64,000 nt of DNA from Litorisediminicola beolgyonensis (GCF_042679605.1 NZ_JBHTMU010000004.1:86148-150147), one strand, 5' to 3'; counted from the stretch's first letter, positions 14,694-23,765 are shown. Translations and numbers: made by a program. The notes: generated by a model from the letters alone, not told the origin.

Positions 14694-17218
14694 GCCTTGC
14701 GATCGCGGCACGGCTTGCGCGACGCGAGCTTCGGGGCGGCCTAAAGGGGTTCCGCATCTTTCTCGCCTGCCTTGCCTTGGGCGTGGCCGCCATCGCGGGC
14801 GTCGGATCGGTCCGCGCCGCCATCGAGGCCGGCTTGCGCGACCAGGGCGCTGTCCTTCTGGGCGGCGACGCCGAGGCGCAGTTCACCTACCGCTTCGCGA
14901 CCGAAGAAGAGCGCGCCTGGCTCGACGAGATCTCCACCGCGGTCTCCGAGGTCACCGATTTCCGCTCCATGGCCGTCACCGGCGAGGGCGAGAGTTCAGA
15001 GCGCGCTCTGACGCAGGTGAAATCGGTCGACGACGCCTACCCGCTCCTGGGCGAGATGGTGCTCGACCCGCCGATGCCGCTCTCGGACGCGCTCGACGGC
15101 GCCGAGGGCCTCCCCGGTGCGGTGATGGCGCCGCTTCTGGCCAATCGCCTGGGTCTCGCACCCGGCGACACGTTCCGCCTCGGCGACGCGCAATTCCACC
15201 TTTCGGCGATCATCGAGCGCGAGCCCGACGATGCCGGGGGCGGTTTCGATTTCGGGCCTCGCACGCTAATGCGCACCAGCGCGCTCGAAGGCTCGGGCCT
15301 TCTGGAGCCCGGCACGCTTTTCGAGACCGAGTACCGCGTGCTCCTTCCCGAAGGCACCGATCTCGACGCGCTCGACGCGGAGGCGCGCGAGCTCTGGCGC
15401 GACAGCGGCATCCGCTGGCGCGATGCCCGCAACGGCGCGCCCGGCACCGCCCGCTTCGTCGAGCGGCTGGCGGCCTTCCTGGTGCTCGTGGGCCTCTCGG
15501 GGCTGGCCGTGGGCGGCGTCGGCGTCTCCTCGGCGGTGCGGTCCTACCTGGCGCGCAAGACCTCCGTCATCGCGACGCTGCGCACGCTCGGCGCCGAGCG
15601 GCGGGTGATCTTCCTGACCTATTTCCTGCAGATTGGCGCGCTGGCCGCGCTCGGGATTGTGCTGGGCCTGATCCTCGGGGCCGCCGTGCCCCTCGCCTTC
15701 GCGCCGATGATCTCGGCCGCCCTGCCGGTGCCGACGCTCTTCGGTCTGCACCCCGGACCGCTCGCCGAAGCCGCGATCTACGGCGTCCTGACGGCGCTGC
15801 TCTTCACGCTCTGGCCTCTGGCCCGGACGGAAGAGGTGCGCGCCGCCACGCTCTTCCGCGACGCGCTCGGCACCGCCCGCGCCCTGCCCGCCACCCGCTT
15901 CGTGCTCTGGACCATCGCGCTCCTCGCGCTTCTCATCGGCGTCGCGATGCTCTTCTCGGGCGATGCGCGCCTGACGCTCTGGACCGCGGGCGGCATCCTG
16001 GGCTCGCTCCTGATCCTCGTGGGCGCCGCGATCCTCGTCCTCCGCCTGGCCCGCGCCGCCACCCCCGCCGCGCGCGGCAAGCCCGCGCTTCGCTGGGCGC
16101 TGTCCTCCATCGGCGGCCCGCGCGAGGAATCGGTGTCTGTCGTCCTGTCGCTGGGCCTCGGCCTCGCCGTTCTCGCCGCGATCGGCCAGATCGACGGCAA
16201 CCTCCGCGCCGCGATCAGCCGCGACCTGCCCGAGATCGCGCCCTCCTATTTCTTCGTCGACATCCAGAAGGACCAGATGGACCGGTTCCTCGAGATCGTC
16301 GAGGCCGAGGACAGCGTCGAGCGGATCGAGAGCGCGCCGATGCTGCGCGGCGTGGTGACCGAGATCAACGGCGTCGACGCGACCGAGGTCGCGGGCGACC
16401 ACTGGGTGATCCGCGGCGACCGCGGCATCACCTATGCCGCCGCCCCGCCCGAGGACACCCGCGTCGTCGCCGGGGAATGGTGGCCCGAGGACTATTCCGG
16501 CCCACCCCAGGTCAGCTTCGCCCGCGAGGAGGCCGACGAGATCGGGCTCGAGATCGGCGACGAGATCACCGTGAACATCCTTGGCCGAGACATCACCGCG
16601 ACCATCACCTCGTTCCGCGAGGTCGATTTCTCCACCGCCGGGATCGGCTTCGTCATGCTCTTCGATCCGAACTCGGTGAGCGGCGCGCCGCATACCTTCA
16701 TCTCGACCGTCTACGCCCATCCCGAGGACGAGGCGCAGGTGCTGCGCGCCGTGGGCGAGGCGCTGCCCAATGTCACCGCGATCGGCGTCCGCGACGCCAT
16801 CGACCGGGTCTCCGAGCTTCTCGAAGGCATCGCCGAGGCGGTGCGCTGGGGCGCTGCGGCCACGCTCGTCACCGGGTTTCTCGTCCTGATCGGCGCGGCC
16901 GCGGCGGGCGTCGGCGCACGCACCTATGAGGCGGCGATCCTCAAGACCGTCGGCGCCGCGCGCGGACGCATCCTGGCGAGCTTCGCGCTGCGCGCGGGCC
17001 TTCTGGGCGGCGCGGCGGGGCTCGTGGCGATCCTCGCGGGCATCCTTGGCGGCTGGGCGGTCTCGACCTTCCTGATGGAGACCTCCTACGCGGTGATCTG
17101 GCCCTCGGCCCTGGGCATCGTCGCGGGCGGCGTGCTGGCCACGCTCCTCGCCGGTCTGGCCTTCGCCTGGGCGCCGCTCGCGGCCCGGCCCGCGCAGGTG
17201 CTCCGCGCCCGGGAATGA
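14690..17218 (+). CDS. ABC transporter permease (YbbP-like, FtsX/MacB domains)
   Basis: 842 residues with FtsX-type membrane domains: an N-terminal helix (FRIFLACLALGVAAIAGVGS), a large periplasmic domain, helices near residues 258-440, a second periplasmic domain, and the last FtsX block (VTGFLVLIGAAAAGVGARTYEAAILKTVGA, shown here as family position only). This is the YbbP arrangement, encoded with YbbA and divergent TesA. The pair is predicted to be a mechanotransmission or lipid/peptide extraction ABC system in the inner membrane; no transported substrate can be named. Confidence 0.92.
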   Translation: MSLAIAARLARRELRGGLKGFRIFLACLALGVAAIAGVGSVRAAIEAGLRDQGAVLLGGDAEAQFTYRFATEEERAWLDEISTAVSEVTDFRSMAVTGEGESSERALTQVKSVDDAYPLLGEMVLDPPMPLSDALDGAEGLPGAVMAPLLANRLGLAPGDTFRLGDAQFHLSAIIEREPDDAGGGFDFGPRTLMRTSALEGSGLLEPGTLFETEYRVLLPEGTDLDALDAEARELWRDSGIRWRDARNGAPGTARFVERLAAFLVLVGLSGLAVGGVGVSSAVRSYLARKTSVIATLRTLGAERRVIFLTYFLQIGALAALGIVLGLILGAAVPLAFAPMISAALPVPTLFGLHPGPLAEAAIYGVLTALLFTLWPLARTEEVRAATLFRDALGTARALPATRFVLWTIALLALLIGVAMLFSGDARLTLWTAGGILGSLLILVGAAILVLRLARAATPAARGKPALRWALSSIGGPREESVSVVLSLGLGLAVLAAIGQIDGNLRAAISRDLPEIAPSYFFVDIQKDQMDRFLEIVEAEDSVERIESAPMLRGVVTEINGVDATEVAGDHWVIRGDRGITYAAAPPEDTRVVAGEWWPEDYSGPPQVSFAREEADEIGLEIGDEITVNILGRDITATITSFREVDFSTAGIGFVMLFDPNSVSGAPHTFISTVYAHPEDEAQVLRAVGEALPNVTAIGVRDAIDRVSELLEGIAEAVRWGAAATLVTGFLVLIGAAAAGVGARTYEAAILKTVGAARGRILASFALRAGLLGGAAGLVAILAGILGGWAVSTFLMETSYAVIWPSALGIVAGGVLATLLAGLAFAWAPLAARPAQVLRARE

Positions 17219-17271
17219 GGCTTGCACCCCAGCCGCGCGGGGCCTAACCCCCGTGGCAAAGGAGACCGCCC

Positions 17272-18138
17272 ATGTCAGAAACCCTGCCCGCCGCCGTCAC
17301 CGCACCGCTCAGTCGCGCCCAGAAGGCCGAGATCCTGAACCTCGTCCGCCGCGCCGCGCGCGCCGAGATCCTGCCCCGCTTCCGCCGCCTCGCCCCCGGC
17401 GAGATCGACCAGAAAAGCGGCCCGCAGGATCTCGTCACCGAGGCCGACCGCGCCGCCGAGGCGATGATCGCGCGCGCCCTCCAGCGCCGCTTCCCCCATG
17501 CCCTGATCGTGGGCGAGGAGAACGTCGCCTCCAATCCCGGGCTGGTGGCCAAGCTCGCCGAGGCCGAGACCGGCTTCACCATCGACCCCGTCGACGGCAC
17601 CTGGAACTTCGCCAACGGCATCGCCGCCTTCGGGGTGATCATTTCGATGACCCGCTACGGCATCCCGGTCTGGGGCATGCTCTACGACCCGCTCCTCGAC
17701 GACGTGATCGAGGCCGAGGCCGGCGCGCCCGCCGAATACCGTCGCGGCCGCGCGCCCGCCCGCCGCCTCAAGGTCTCGGGCGGCGGCGCCATCGAGGATC
17801 TCGGCGGCTTCGCCAGCCTGCACCTCCTGCCCGAGGCCAAGCGCATCGCCATGGCCACCACCTTCCCGCGCTTCCAGCGCCTGACCTCGCTGCGCTGCGC
17901 CTGCCACGAGTTCCGCACCTTCGCCCAGGGTGGCGTCGATTTCGTGCTCGCCGCCGGGCTCACTCCCTGGGACCACAGCGCCGGGGCTGTGATCGGCGCG
18001 CGCGCGGGCGGCGTGGTGAGGCTGCTCGACGGATCGGACTACCGCGCCGACCGGCGCGAGGGCTACCTGCTCGCCGCCGCCGACGAGGCCACCTGGAACC
18101 GCCTCCGTGATCTCTGGGCGTTCCTCCTCGAAGACTGA
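17272..18138 (+). CDS. Inositol monophosphatase family protein
   Basis: 288 residues. The three metal-binding motifs of the Mg2+/Li+-sensitive phosphatase superfamily are present: VGEEN near residue 81, DPVDGTWNFANG near 107 and the C-terminal WDHSAGAVI near 224. Members dephosphorylate inositol phosphate, histidinol phosphate or 3'-phosphoadenosine compounds. The sequence around motif 2 is closer to general IMPase than to the HisN branch I know, so I do not assign a substrate. A terminator follows. Confidence 0.88.
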   Translation: MSETLPAAVTAPLSRAQKAEILNLVRRAARAEILPRFRRLAPGEIDQKSGPQDLVTEADRAAEAMIARALQRRFPHALIVGEENVASNPGLVAKLAEAETGFTIDPVDGTWNFANGIAAFGVIISMTRYGIPVWGMLYDPLLDDVIEAEAGAPAEYRRGRAPARRLKVSGGGAIEDLGGFASLHLLPEAKRIAMATTFPRFQRLTSLRCACHEFRTFAQGGVDFVLAAGLTPWDHSAGAVIGARAGGVVRLLDGSDYRADRREGYLLAAADEATWNRLRDLWAFLLED

Positions 18139-18152
18139 CGCCCCACCCCACG

Positions 18153-18190
18153 AAAAAGCGCGCGAGGCCTCCGCCCCGCGCGCCTTTCTT
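18153..18190. terminator. Bidirectional terminator between the IMPase gene and gcvP
   Basis: GCGCGCG (18158-18164) pairs with CGCGCGC (18177-18183); A5 flanks on the left and TTTCTTT on the right, so it can end the rightward phosphatase transcript and the leftward gcv transcript. Confidence 0.75.
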
Positions 18191-18194
18191 TGCG

Positions 18195-18240
18195 TTTCTT
18201 CTTTTTCCAAATACGCCACGCGACGCTCACCGCCCGCGCC
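18195..18240. repeat. Dispersed intergenic element, copy A
   Basis: On the minus strand the stretch reads GGCGCGGGCG, then CGTGGCGTATTTGGAAAAAG, then AAGAAAC. The same order of blocks (GGCGCGGGCG ... CGTGCGTATTTTTCAAAAG AAGAAG) occurs at 21161-21210, at the other end of gcvP. Two copies flanking one gene suggest a dispersed repeat rather than coding remnants. Confidence 0.4.
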
Positions 18241-18258
18241 GCGCCAGGTCAGGCGCCC

Positions 18259-21108
18259 CTACTCCGCCGCCTCGGCATAGTCCTCCATCGGCGGGCAGGT
18301 GCAGATCAGGTTGCGGTCGCCATAGACATTGTCGACCCGGTTGACCGGCGGCCAGTACTTGTCGACCCGGAACGCGCCGGGCGGGAAGCAGCCCTGGTCG
18401 CGGCTGTAGGGCCGGTCCCAGTCGCCCACGAGATCCTCGACCGTGTGGGGCGCGTGCTTCAGCGGGTTGTTCTCGCGGTCTATCTCGCCCTCCTCCACGG
18501 CGCGGATCTCGGCCCGGATCGCCAGCATCGCGTCGCAGAACCGGTCGAGCTCGGCCTTGGTCTCGGATTCCGTCGGCTCCACCATCAACGTGCCCGCCAC
18601 CGGCCAGCTCATCGTCGGCGCGTGGAAGCCGCAATCCACCAGCCGCTTGGCGATATCGTCGACGGTGATCCCGGCGCTCTTCTCGAAGGGCCGCGTGTCG
18701 ATGATGCATTCATGCGCGACCCGGCCCTCGGGCCCCTTGTAGAGCACGTCGAACGCCCCCTCGAGCCGCTTGGCGATGTAGTTGGCGTTGAGGATCGCGA
18801 CCTTGGTGGCCTGCGTGAGCCCCGCGCCCCCCATCATCAGGCAATAGGCCCAGGAGATCGGCAGGAGCGAGGGCGAGCCGAACGCCGCTGCCGAGACCGG
18901 CCCCGGCGTCTCGCCCGAGCGCGGATCGGAGGGCAGATGCGCCGCCAGGTGCTCCTTGACGCCGATCGGACCCATGCCGGGACCGCCGCCGCCATGCGGG
19001 ATGCAGAAGGTCTTGTGCAGGTTCAGGTGGCTCACATCGCCGCCCAGGTCGCCCGGACGCGAGAGACCCACCATCGCGTTCATGTTGGCCCCGTCGATAT
19101 AGACCTGCCCGCCATGGTCATGGGTGATTTGGCAGACCTCCCGCACGGTCTCCTCGAAGACCCCATGCGTCGAGGGATAGGTGATCATGATCCCCGCCAG
19201 CTCGTCCGAGTGCTTCTCGGCCTTGGCGCGGAAATCCTCGATATCGATCGAACCCTTGGCATCGCATTTCACCGGCACCACCTTCCAGCCGACCATCTGC
19301 GCCGAGGCCGGGTTGGTGCCATGGGCGTTGACCGGAATGAGGCAGACCTTGCGATGCCCCTGGCCTTGCGCCTCGTGATAGGCGGCGATGGTCAGAAGCC
19401 CCGCATATTCGCCCTGCGCGCCCGAATTGGGCTGCATCGAGATCGCATCGTACCCCGTGATCCAGCACAGCTTTTCCGAGAGATCGGTGACCATCTCGGC
19501 ATAGCCCTCGGCCTGATCCGGCGGGCAATGCGGGTGCATGTTGGCGAACTCGGGCCAGCTGACCGGCATCATCTCGGCGGCGGCATTGAGCTTCATCGTG
19601 CAGGAGCCGAGCGGGATCATCGCCCGGTCGAGCGCGAGGTCCCGATCCGCGAGGCGGCGCATGTAGCGCATCATCTCGGTCTCGGCGCGGTTCATGTGGA
19701 AGACATCGTGCTGGAGATAGTCGCTCTCGCGCAGAAGGTCCTCCGGCAAACGGTAGCCCGCCTCGACCGAGCCCACCTCGCGCTCGACGCCAAAGGCGCG
19801 CCAGACCCGCTCGATGGTCGCGGGCCGCGTGGTCTCGTCGACGGTGATGCCGATCTTGGTGTCGCCCACCGGCCGCAGGTTCACGCCGTTCTGGACGCCC
19901 GAGGCCAGCACGCCCTTCTGGAACAGACCGACATCGACGGTGATCGTGTCGAAGAACACCTCCGGCTCGATCGCGAAGCCCGCCTCTTCCAGACCGCGCG
20001 CCAGCCGCACCGTCTTGCGATGGATGCGCTGCGCGATGGCCTTGAGCCCCTCCGGCCCGTGGAAGACCGCGTAGAACCCCGCCATGACCGCCAGGAGCGC
20101 CTGCGCGGTGCAGACATTCGAGGTCGCCTTCTCGCGGCGGATATGCTGCTCGCGGGTCTGGAGCGCGAGCCGGTAGGCGCGGTTGCCGCGCGCATCGACC
20201 GAGACGCCGACCAGCCGTCCCGGCAGCGACCGCTTAAGCCCGTCGCGGCAGGCGATGTAAGCCGCGTGCGGGCCGCCATAGCCCATCGGCACCCCGAAGC
20301 GCTGGGTCGTGCCCACGGCGATATCGGCGCCCATCGCGCCCGGCTCCTTCAGAAGGCAAAGCGCCATCGGATCGGCGGCGACGACGCCCAGGGCGTCCGC
20401 CTCGTGCAGTGCCGCGATCTGGTCGGTGAAATCGCGCAGATGCCCGTTGGTGCCGGGATACTGGAAGAGCGCCCCGAAGACCTCGCCGGGCGCGAGCGTG
20501 TCGGGATCGCCGACCACCACCTCGATGCCCAGGGGCCGCGCGCGGGTCTTGACCACGCCGATGGTCTGGGGATGGCAGTTCTCGTCGACGAAGAAGCGTG
20601 TCTCTTTCGACTTCGCGCCGCGCTGCGCCATGGTCATCGCCTCGGCCGCCGCCGTCGCCTCGTCGAGAAGCGAAGCGTTCGCAATCTCGAGCCCGGTCAG
20701 GTCCGACACCATCGTCTGGTAGTTCAGAAGCGCTTCGAGCCGCCCCTGGCTGATCTCGGGCTGGTAGGGCGTGTAGGCGGTGTACCAGGCGGGGTTCTCG
20801 AAGATGTTGCGCAGGATCGCGGGCGGCGTGACGGTGCCGTGATAGCCCTGTCCGATGAGCGAGGTGACGACCGTGTTCTTCCGCGCCACCTGCCGCATGT
20901 GATAGAGCAGCTCGCGCTCCGAGAGCGGCTTGCCCCAGTCGAGCGGCGCCTCCTGGCGGATGCCCTTGGGCACCGTCTCGCCGATCAGCTGGTCGATATC
21001 CTCGACGCCAAGCGCCTCGAACATCTCGGCCATCTCCGAGGGCGACGGGCCGATATGGCGGCGGTTGGCGAAATCGTAGGGCAGGTAGTCGGTCGGCTCA
21101 AAGGGCAT
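18259..21108 (-). CDS. gcvP: Glycine dehydrogenase (decarboxylating), P-protein
   Basis: 949 residues, the normal length of a fused homodimeric P-protein. It decarboxylates glycine with pyridoxal phosphate and passes the aminomethyl group to lipoyl-GcvH. The PLP-binding Lys lies in HLNLHKTFCIPHGGGGPGMG; the N-terminal half contains YHGTVTPPAILRNI and YTPYQPEISQGRLE. The ATG at 21108 has ATGGAGGTTTCG in front; upstream in-frame ATGs precede this ribosome site. Last gene of gcvT-gcvH-gcvP. Confidence 0.97.
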   Translation of the reverse strand: MPFEPTDYLPYDFANRRHIGPSPSEMAEMFEALGVEDIDQLIGETVPKGIRQEAPLDWGKPLSERELLYHMRQVARKNTVVTSLIGQGYHGTVTPPAILRNIFENPAWYTAYTPYQPEISQGRLEALLNYQTMVSDLTGLEIANASLLDEATAAAEAMTMAQRGAKSKETRFFVDENCHPQTIGVVKTRARPLGIEVVVGDPDTLAPGEVFGALFQYPGTNGHLRDFTDQIAALHEADALGVVAADPMALCLLKEPGAMGADIAVGTTQRFGVPMGYGGPHAAYIACRDGLKRSLPGRLVGVSVDARGNRAYRLALQTREQHIRREKATSNVCTAQALLAVMAGFYAVFHGPEGLKAIAQRIHRKTVRLARGLEEAGFAIEPEVFFDTITVDVGLFQKGVLASGVQNGVNLRPVGDTKIGITVDETTRPATIERVWRAFGVEREVGSVEAGYRLPEDLLRESDYLQHDVFHMNRAETEMMRYMRRLADRDLALDRAMIPLGSCTMKLNAAAEMMPVSWPEFANMHPHCPPDQAEGYAEMVTDLSEKLCWITGYDAISMQPNSGAQGEYAGLLTIAAYHEAQGQGHRKVCLIPVNAHGTNPASAQMVGWKVVPVKCDAKGSIDIEDFRAKAEKHSDELAGIMITYPSTHGVFEETVREVCQITHDHGGQVYIDGANMNAMVGLSRPGDLGGDVSHLNLHKTFCIPHGGGGPGMGPIGVKEHLAAHLPSDPRSGETPGPVSAAAFGSPSLLPISWAYCLMMGGAGLTQATKVAILNANYIAKRLEGAFDVLYKGPEGRVAHECIIDTRPFEKSAGITVDDIAKRLVDCGFHAPTMSWPVAGTLMVEPTESETKAELDRFCDAMLAIRAEIRAVEEGEIDRENNPLKHAPHTVEDLVGDWDRPYSRDQGCFPPGAFRVDKYWPPVNRVDNVYGDRNLICTCPPMEDYAEAAE

Positions 21109-21160
21109 CGAAACCTCCATCACGGGGGCCATCGCGCCGGATCGGGCGCGCCCCCTGCAG

Positions 21161-21210
21161 CTTCTTCTTTTGAAAAATACGCACGAGATCCCGAAGCGGA
21201 CGCCCGCGCC
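21161..21210. repeat. Dispersed intergenic element, copy B
   Basis: Second copy of the element at 18195-18240, lying between gcvH and gcvP within the operon. On the plus strand it reads CTTCTTCTTTTGAAAAATAC then GCACGAG and CGCCCGCGCC. The A/T-rich core stands out from the surrounding 70 percent GC sequence. Confidence 0.4.
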
Positions 21211-21249
21211 GGGGCCCCGGGACAACGCGCCCGGGACGCCCGAAAACGA

Positions 21250-21612
21250 TCAGGCGATGAAGTCCTTGTAGGCGGCTTCATCCATGTAATCGTCCATCAC
21301 CGAGAGATCCTCGACCTTGATCTTGAAGAACCAGGCCTCGCCCTCGGCATCGTCATTGACCTTGCCGGGCTCGTCGACGATCGCCTCGTTGACCTCGACG
21401 ATCTCCCCGTCGAGGGGCGCGAGGATGTCCGAGGCCGCCTTGACGCTCTCGATCACCACCACCTCGTCATCCTTCGAGACCGTGGCCCCGACCTCGGGCA
21501 GCTCGATGAAGACCACGTCGCCCAATTGCTCGGCGGCGTGTTCGGTGATGCCCACGACGACGATATTGTCGTCCTCGGGGCGGAGCCATTCGTGTTCTTC
21601 GGTGAATTTCAT
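21250..21612 (-). CDS. gcvH: Glycine cleavage system H protein
   Basis: 120 residues. The lipoyl attachment site is Lys58 in VVIESVKAASD, and the rest matches the H-protein fold (FTEEHEWLRPED, GITEHAAEQLGDVVFIELPE, LTAL-type C-terminus replaced by MDEAAYKDFIA). It shuttles the methylamine intermediate between P, T and L proteins. It starts 28 bp after the gcvT stop and precedes gcvP by about 140 bp. No L-protein gene is in the window. Confidence 0.97.
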   Translation of the reverse strand: MKFTEEHEWLRPEDDNIVVVGITEHAAEQLGDVVFIELPEVGATVSKDDEVVVIESVKAASDILAPLDGEIVEVNEAIVDEPGKVNDDAEGEAWFFKIKVEDLSVMDDYMDEAAYKDFIA

Positions 21613-21640
21613 CGGCGCATCTCTCCCAATTGCCGTGTCG

Positions 21641-22918
21641 TTATCGTTTGAAATTCGCAGGGACGAAGGGCAGCTCCGCCACCTCGACCGCCATGCGCTT
21701 GCCGCGCACCTCGCCCCAGAGGCGTGTGCCCGGCGACTTGAGCGCGGCGGGGACATAGCCCATCGCCACGGGGCCGCCGACGGTCGGGCCGAACCCGCCC
21801 GAGGTCACCGCTCCCACCGCCTCGGCGGCGTCCTCGCTGTCGAAAAGCTGCGTGCCCTCGCGCATCGGCGCGCGTCCCTCGGGGCGCAGGCCAACCCGCG
21901 CGCGCGGCGCATTGCCGCCGAACTGCGGCAGGATCGCCTCGGCGCCGGGGAAGCCGCCCGCGCGGTCGCCGCCCTTGCGCCGGACCTTCTGGATCGCCCA
22001 AGCCAGCCCTGCCTCGACCGGCGTGGTGCCGGTGTCGATGTCGTGCCCGTAAAGGCAGAGCCCCGCCTCGAGCCGCAGCGAATCCCGCGCGCCGAGACCG
22101 ATGGGCTCCACATCCTCATGCGCCAGGAGCCGCCGGGCGAGGGTTTCGGTCGCCGCCTCGGGCACCGAGATCTCGAACCCGTCCTCGCCGGTATAGCCCG
22201 AGCGCGACACCCAGCATTCCGCGCCCTCGAGCGTCACCGTGGCGACATCCATGAAGCGCATCTCGCGCAGTTCGGGCGCAAGCTCGGCCAGCACCGCCTC
22301 GGCCGCCGGTCCCTGCAGCGCCAGAAGCCCGCGATTGGTGATTTCCTTGATGGTGACATCTGGCTCCAGCGCCGCGCGCATCCGCGCGATGTCCTCGGCC
22401 TTGACCGCGGCATTGACGACCAGAAACAGGTGATCGCCGCGATTGGCGACCATAAGGTCGTCCTCTATCCCGCCGGTCTCATTGGTGAAAAGCGCGTAGC
22501 GCTGGCGCCCCTCGGCAAGGCCGATGACATCCACCGGCACCAGCGTCTCGAGCGCTTCGGCGGCGTCGCGCTTGCGCGAGCGCAGCACGACCTGCCCCAT
22601 GTGGCTGACATCGAAGAACCCGGCCTTCGCGCGGGTGTGCTGATGCTCCTTCATCACGCCGAGAGGATACTGCACCGGCATCTCGTAGCCCGCGAACTCG
22701 ACGATCTTGCCGCCGAGCTCGACATGCAGATCGTAGAGCGGCGTGCGTCTCGGCGCGTCCGGATCGGGGTCGGGCTCGGTTGCGCCGCCGCCCTGGTGAT
22801 GGTGATGCTCGCCCGGACCATGCGCGACGCCGCACCCGCAGATGTCGCGCGTTTCCATGTCCTTGAACCGGTCCTCGCCCGTGCCGCCTCCGTTCCCGGT
22901 CTCGTCGCTGTCGCTCAT
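21641..22918 (-). CDS. gcvT: Glycine cleavage system T protein (aminomethyltransferase) with N-terminal extension
   Basis: 425 residues; the T-protein core starts near residue 57 (RRTPLYDLHVELGGKIVEFA) and contains the folate-binding region MPVQYPLGVMKEH, DVSHMGQV and RSGYTGEDGFEISVP. It transfers the methylene group to tetrahydrofolate and releases ammonia. Typical GcvT has about 365-375 residues; here about 55 extra residues rich in Gly, Asp, Cys and His (ICGCGVAHGPGEHHHH) precede the core. No start codon exists closer to the core than the Met at residue 21. GGGGGCG precedes the ATG at 22918. Confidence 0.93.
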   Translation of the reverse strand: MSDSDETGNGGGTGEDRFKDMETRDICGCGVAHGPGEHHHHQGGGATEPDPDPDAPRRTPLYDLHVELGGKIVEFAGYEMPVQYPLGVMKEHQHTRAKAGFFDVSHMGQVVLRSRKRDAAEALETLVPVDVIGLAEGRQRYALFTNETGGIEDDLMVANRGDHLFLVVNAAVKAEDIARMRAALEPDVTIKEITNRGLLALQGPAAEAVLAELAPELREMRFMDVATVTLEGAECWVSRSGYTGEDGFEISVPEAATETLARRLLAHEDVEPIGLGARDSLRLEAGLCLYGHDIDTGTTPVEAGLAWAIQKVRRKGGDRAGGFPGAEAILPQFGGNAPRARVGLRPEGRAPMREGTQLFDSEDAAEAVGAVTSGGFGPTVGGPVAMGYVPAALKSPGTRLWGEVRGKRMAVEVAELPFVPANFKR

Positions 22919-22999
22919 GTCGCCCCCACGGTCTCGATGCGACAGGCCGTAAGGACCTGCCGGTGACGCTATCGCGGCGCGGAGAGACCCTCCCCGTGC

Positions 23000-23180
23000 C
23001 CGGAACGCCCCCTCTGTCCTTTCGCCTGAGATCGTTATCCCGTCGGCGGCCCCGCGCACTTCAGGAAGTGGCGGGACTCTCTCCAGAGTCTCGACATCGC
23101 AACGGTCCTGACAGCCTGAGAGTTTCCGGGGCGGTTGCTCCTTCGGCACCGGCGCGAGGGCCGGTTCTCCCGATGCGATA
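23000..23180 (-). promoter_or_regulatory. Tandem glycine riboswitch before gcvT
   Basis: On the minus strand two glycine aptamers follow each other. Aptamer 1 (about 23175-23095) has P1 CATCG/CGATG, the conserved GCCGAAGGAGCAACCG and CTCTCAGG, then GGACCG. Aptamer 2 (about 23090-23000) has CCGACGGGATAACG, ATCTCAGGCGAAAGGACAG and AGGGGG. This is the classic cooperative glycine sensor that turns on gcv operons when glycine is high. The expression platform is 22919-23000. Confidence 0.95.
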
Positions 23181-23200
23181 AAGCGACGCTAGATCAAGGC

Positions 23201-23680
23201 TCAGCCGCTGGCAACCCGTGCCGTGCGGAAGGGAGGCGGCTCGGACCGCCCACCGCCGAAGATGGCCACGAGGGGTGCATTGTCGTCGATCAGCGTGTCG
23301 AGGGTCACGCTGTCGAGACTTGCATAGAAGGCCTCCGCCGCTGCCGCGAGCGCCGGTTTCATCCGGCAGGCCGTGATCAACGGGCAGGTATTGGCCGCCT
23401 CGTCGAAGCACTCGGCCATCGGCACGGGGGCTTCAAGCTCGCGAAAGACCGATCCCAGGGATATCTCCGAGGCCGGTCGCGCCAGCGCGATGCCGCCGTA
23501 CCGTCCACGCCAGGTATCGAGGAACCCGAGCGTCGCCAATTGGTTGACGATCTGCCCAAGGTGATGTTCGGACGCATTGCAACTTCGGGCAATGTCGCTT
23601 TTCGTGACGCGAGCGTCAGTATGTGCAGCGCAGTACATCAGTACGCGCATAGCTATGTTTGTACGCTTAGTGACGCGCAT
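23201..23680 (-). CDS. Rrf2-family transcriptional regulator, NsrR-like
   Basis: 159 residues. The winged helix begins RTNIAMRVLMYCAAH and has the Rrf2 recognition pattern HHLGQIVNQLATLGFLDTWRG with RYGGIALARPA as wing. The C-terminal half carries three cysteines spaced C-X7-C-X5-C (CFDEAANTCPLITAC), the place of the [Fe-S] ligands of NsrR, and the ending TLDTLIDDNAPLVAIF is NsrR-like. It would sense nitric oxide or redox state through an Fe-S cluster. The start at 23680 follows GGGAGGCGG. Its stop is about 20 bp before the glycine riboswitch. Confidence 0.88.
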   Translation of the reverse strand: MRVTKRTNIAMRVLMYCAAHTDARVTKSDIARSCNASEHHLGQIVNQLATLGFLDTWRGRYGGIALARPASEISLGSVFRELEAPVPMAECFDEAANTCPLITACRMKPALAAAAEAFYASLDSVTLDTLIDDNAPLVAIFGGGRSEPPPFRTARVASG

Positions 23681-23765
23681 CGGTCCGCCTCCCGAAAGCC
23701 GCCTGGGGGTGCCAAAATGTAAAGGCACGATTTAGTAAATGCAGCATGCCTCGGATTCGGTTCCA

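Noticed and set aside
18190..21651. 1153-codon open frame on the plus strand opposite gcvP/gcvH
   Set aside because: It has no recognisable domain and is rich in Arg/His/Asp as expected from antisense GC-rich codons; the opposite strand encodes an intact GcvP and GcvH.
22780..22830. His-tag-like contamination in gcvT
   Set aside because: Only four His codons inside a natural-looking extension in the right frame; the surrounding sequence is continuous with the operon.
22963..23181. Small plus-strand protein within the riboswitch region
   Set aside because: The sequence is explained by two glycine aptamers on the minus strand.
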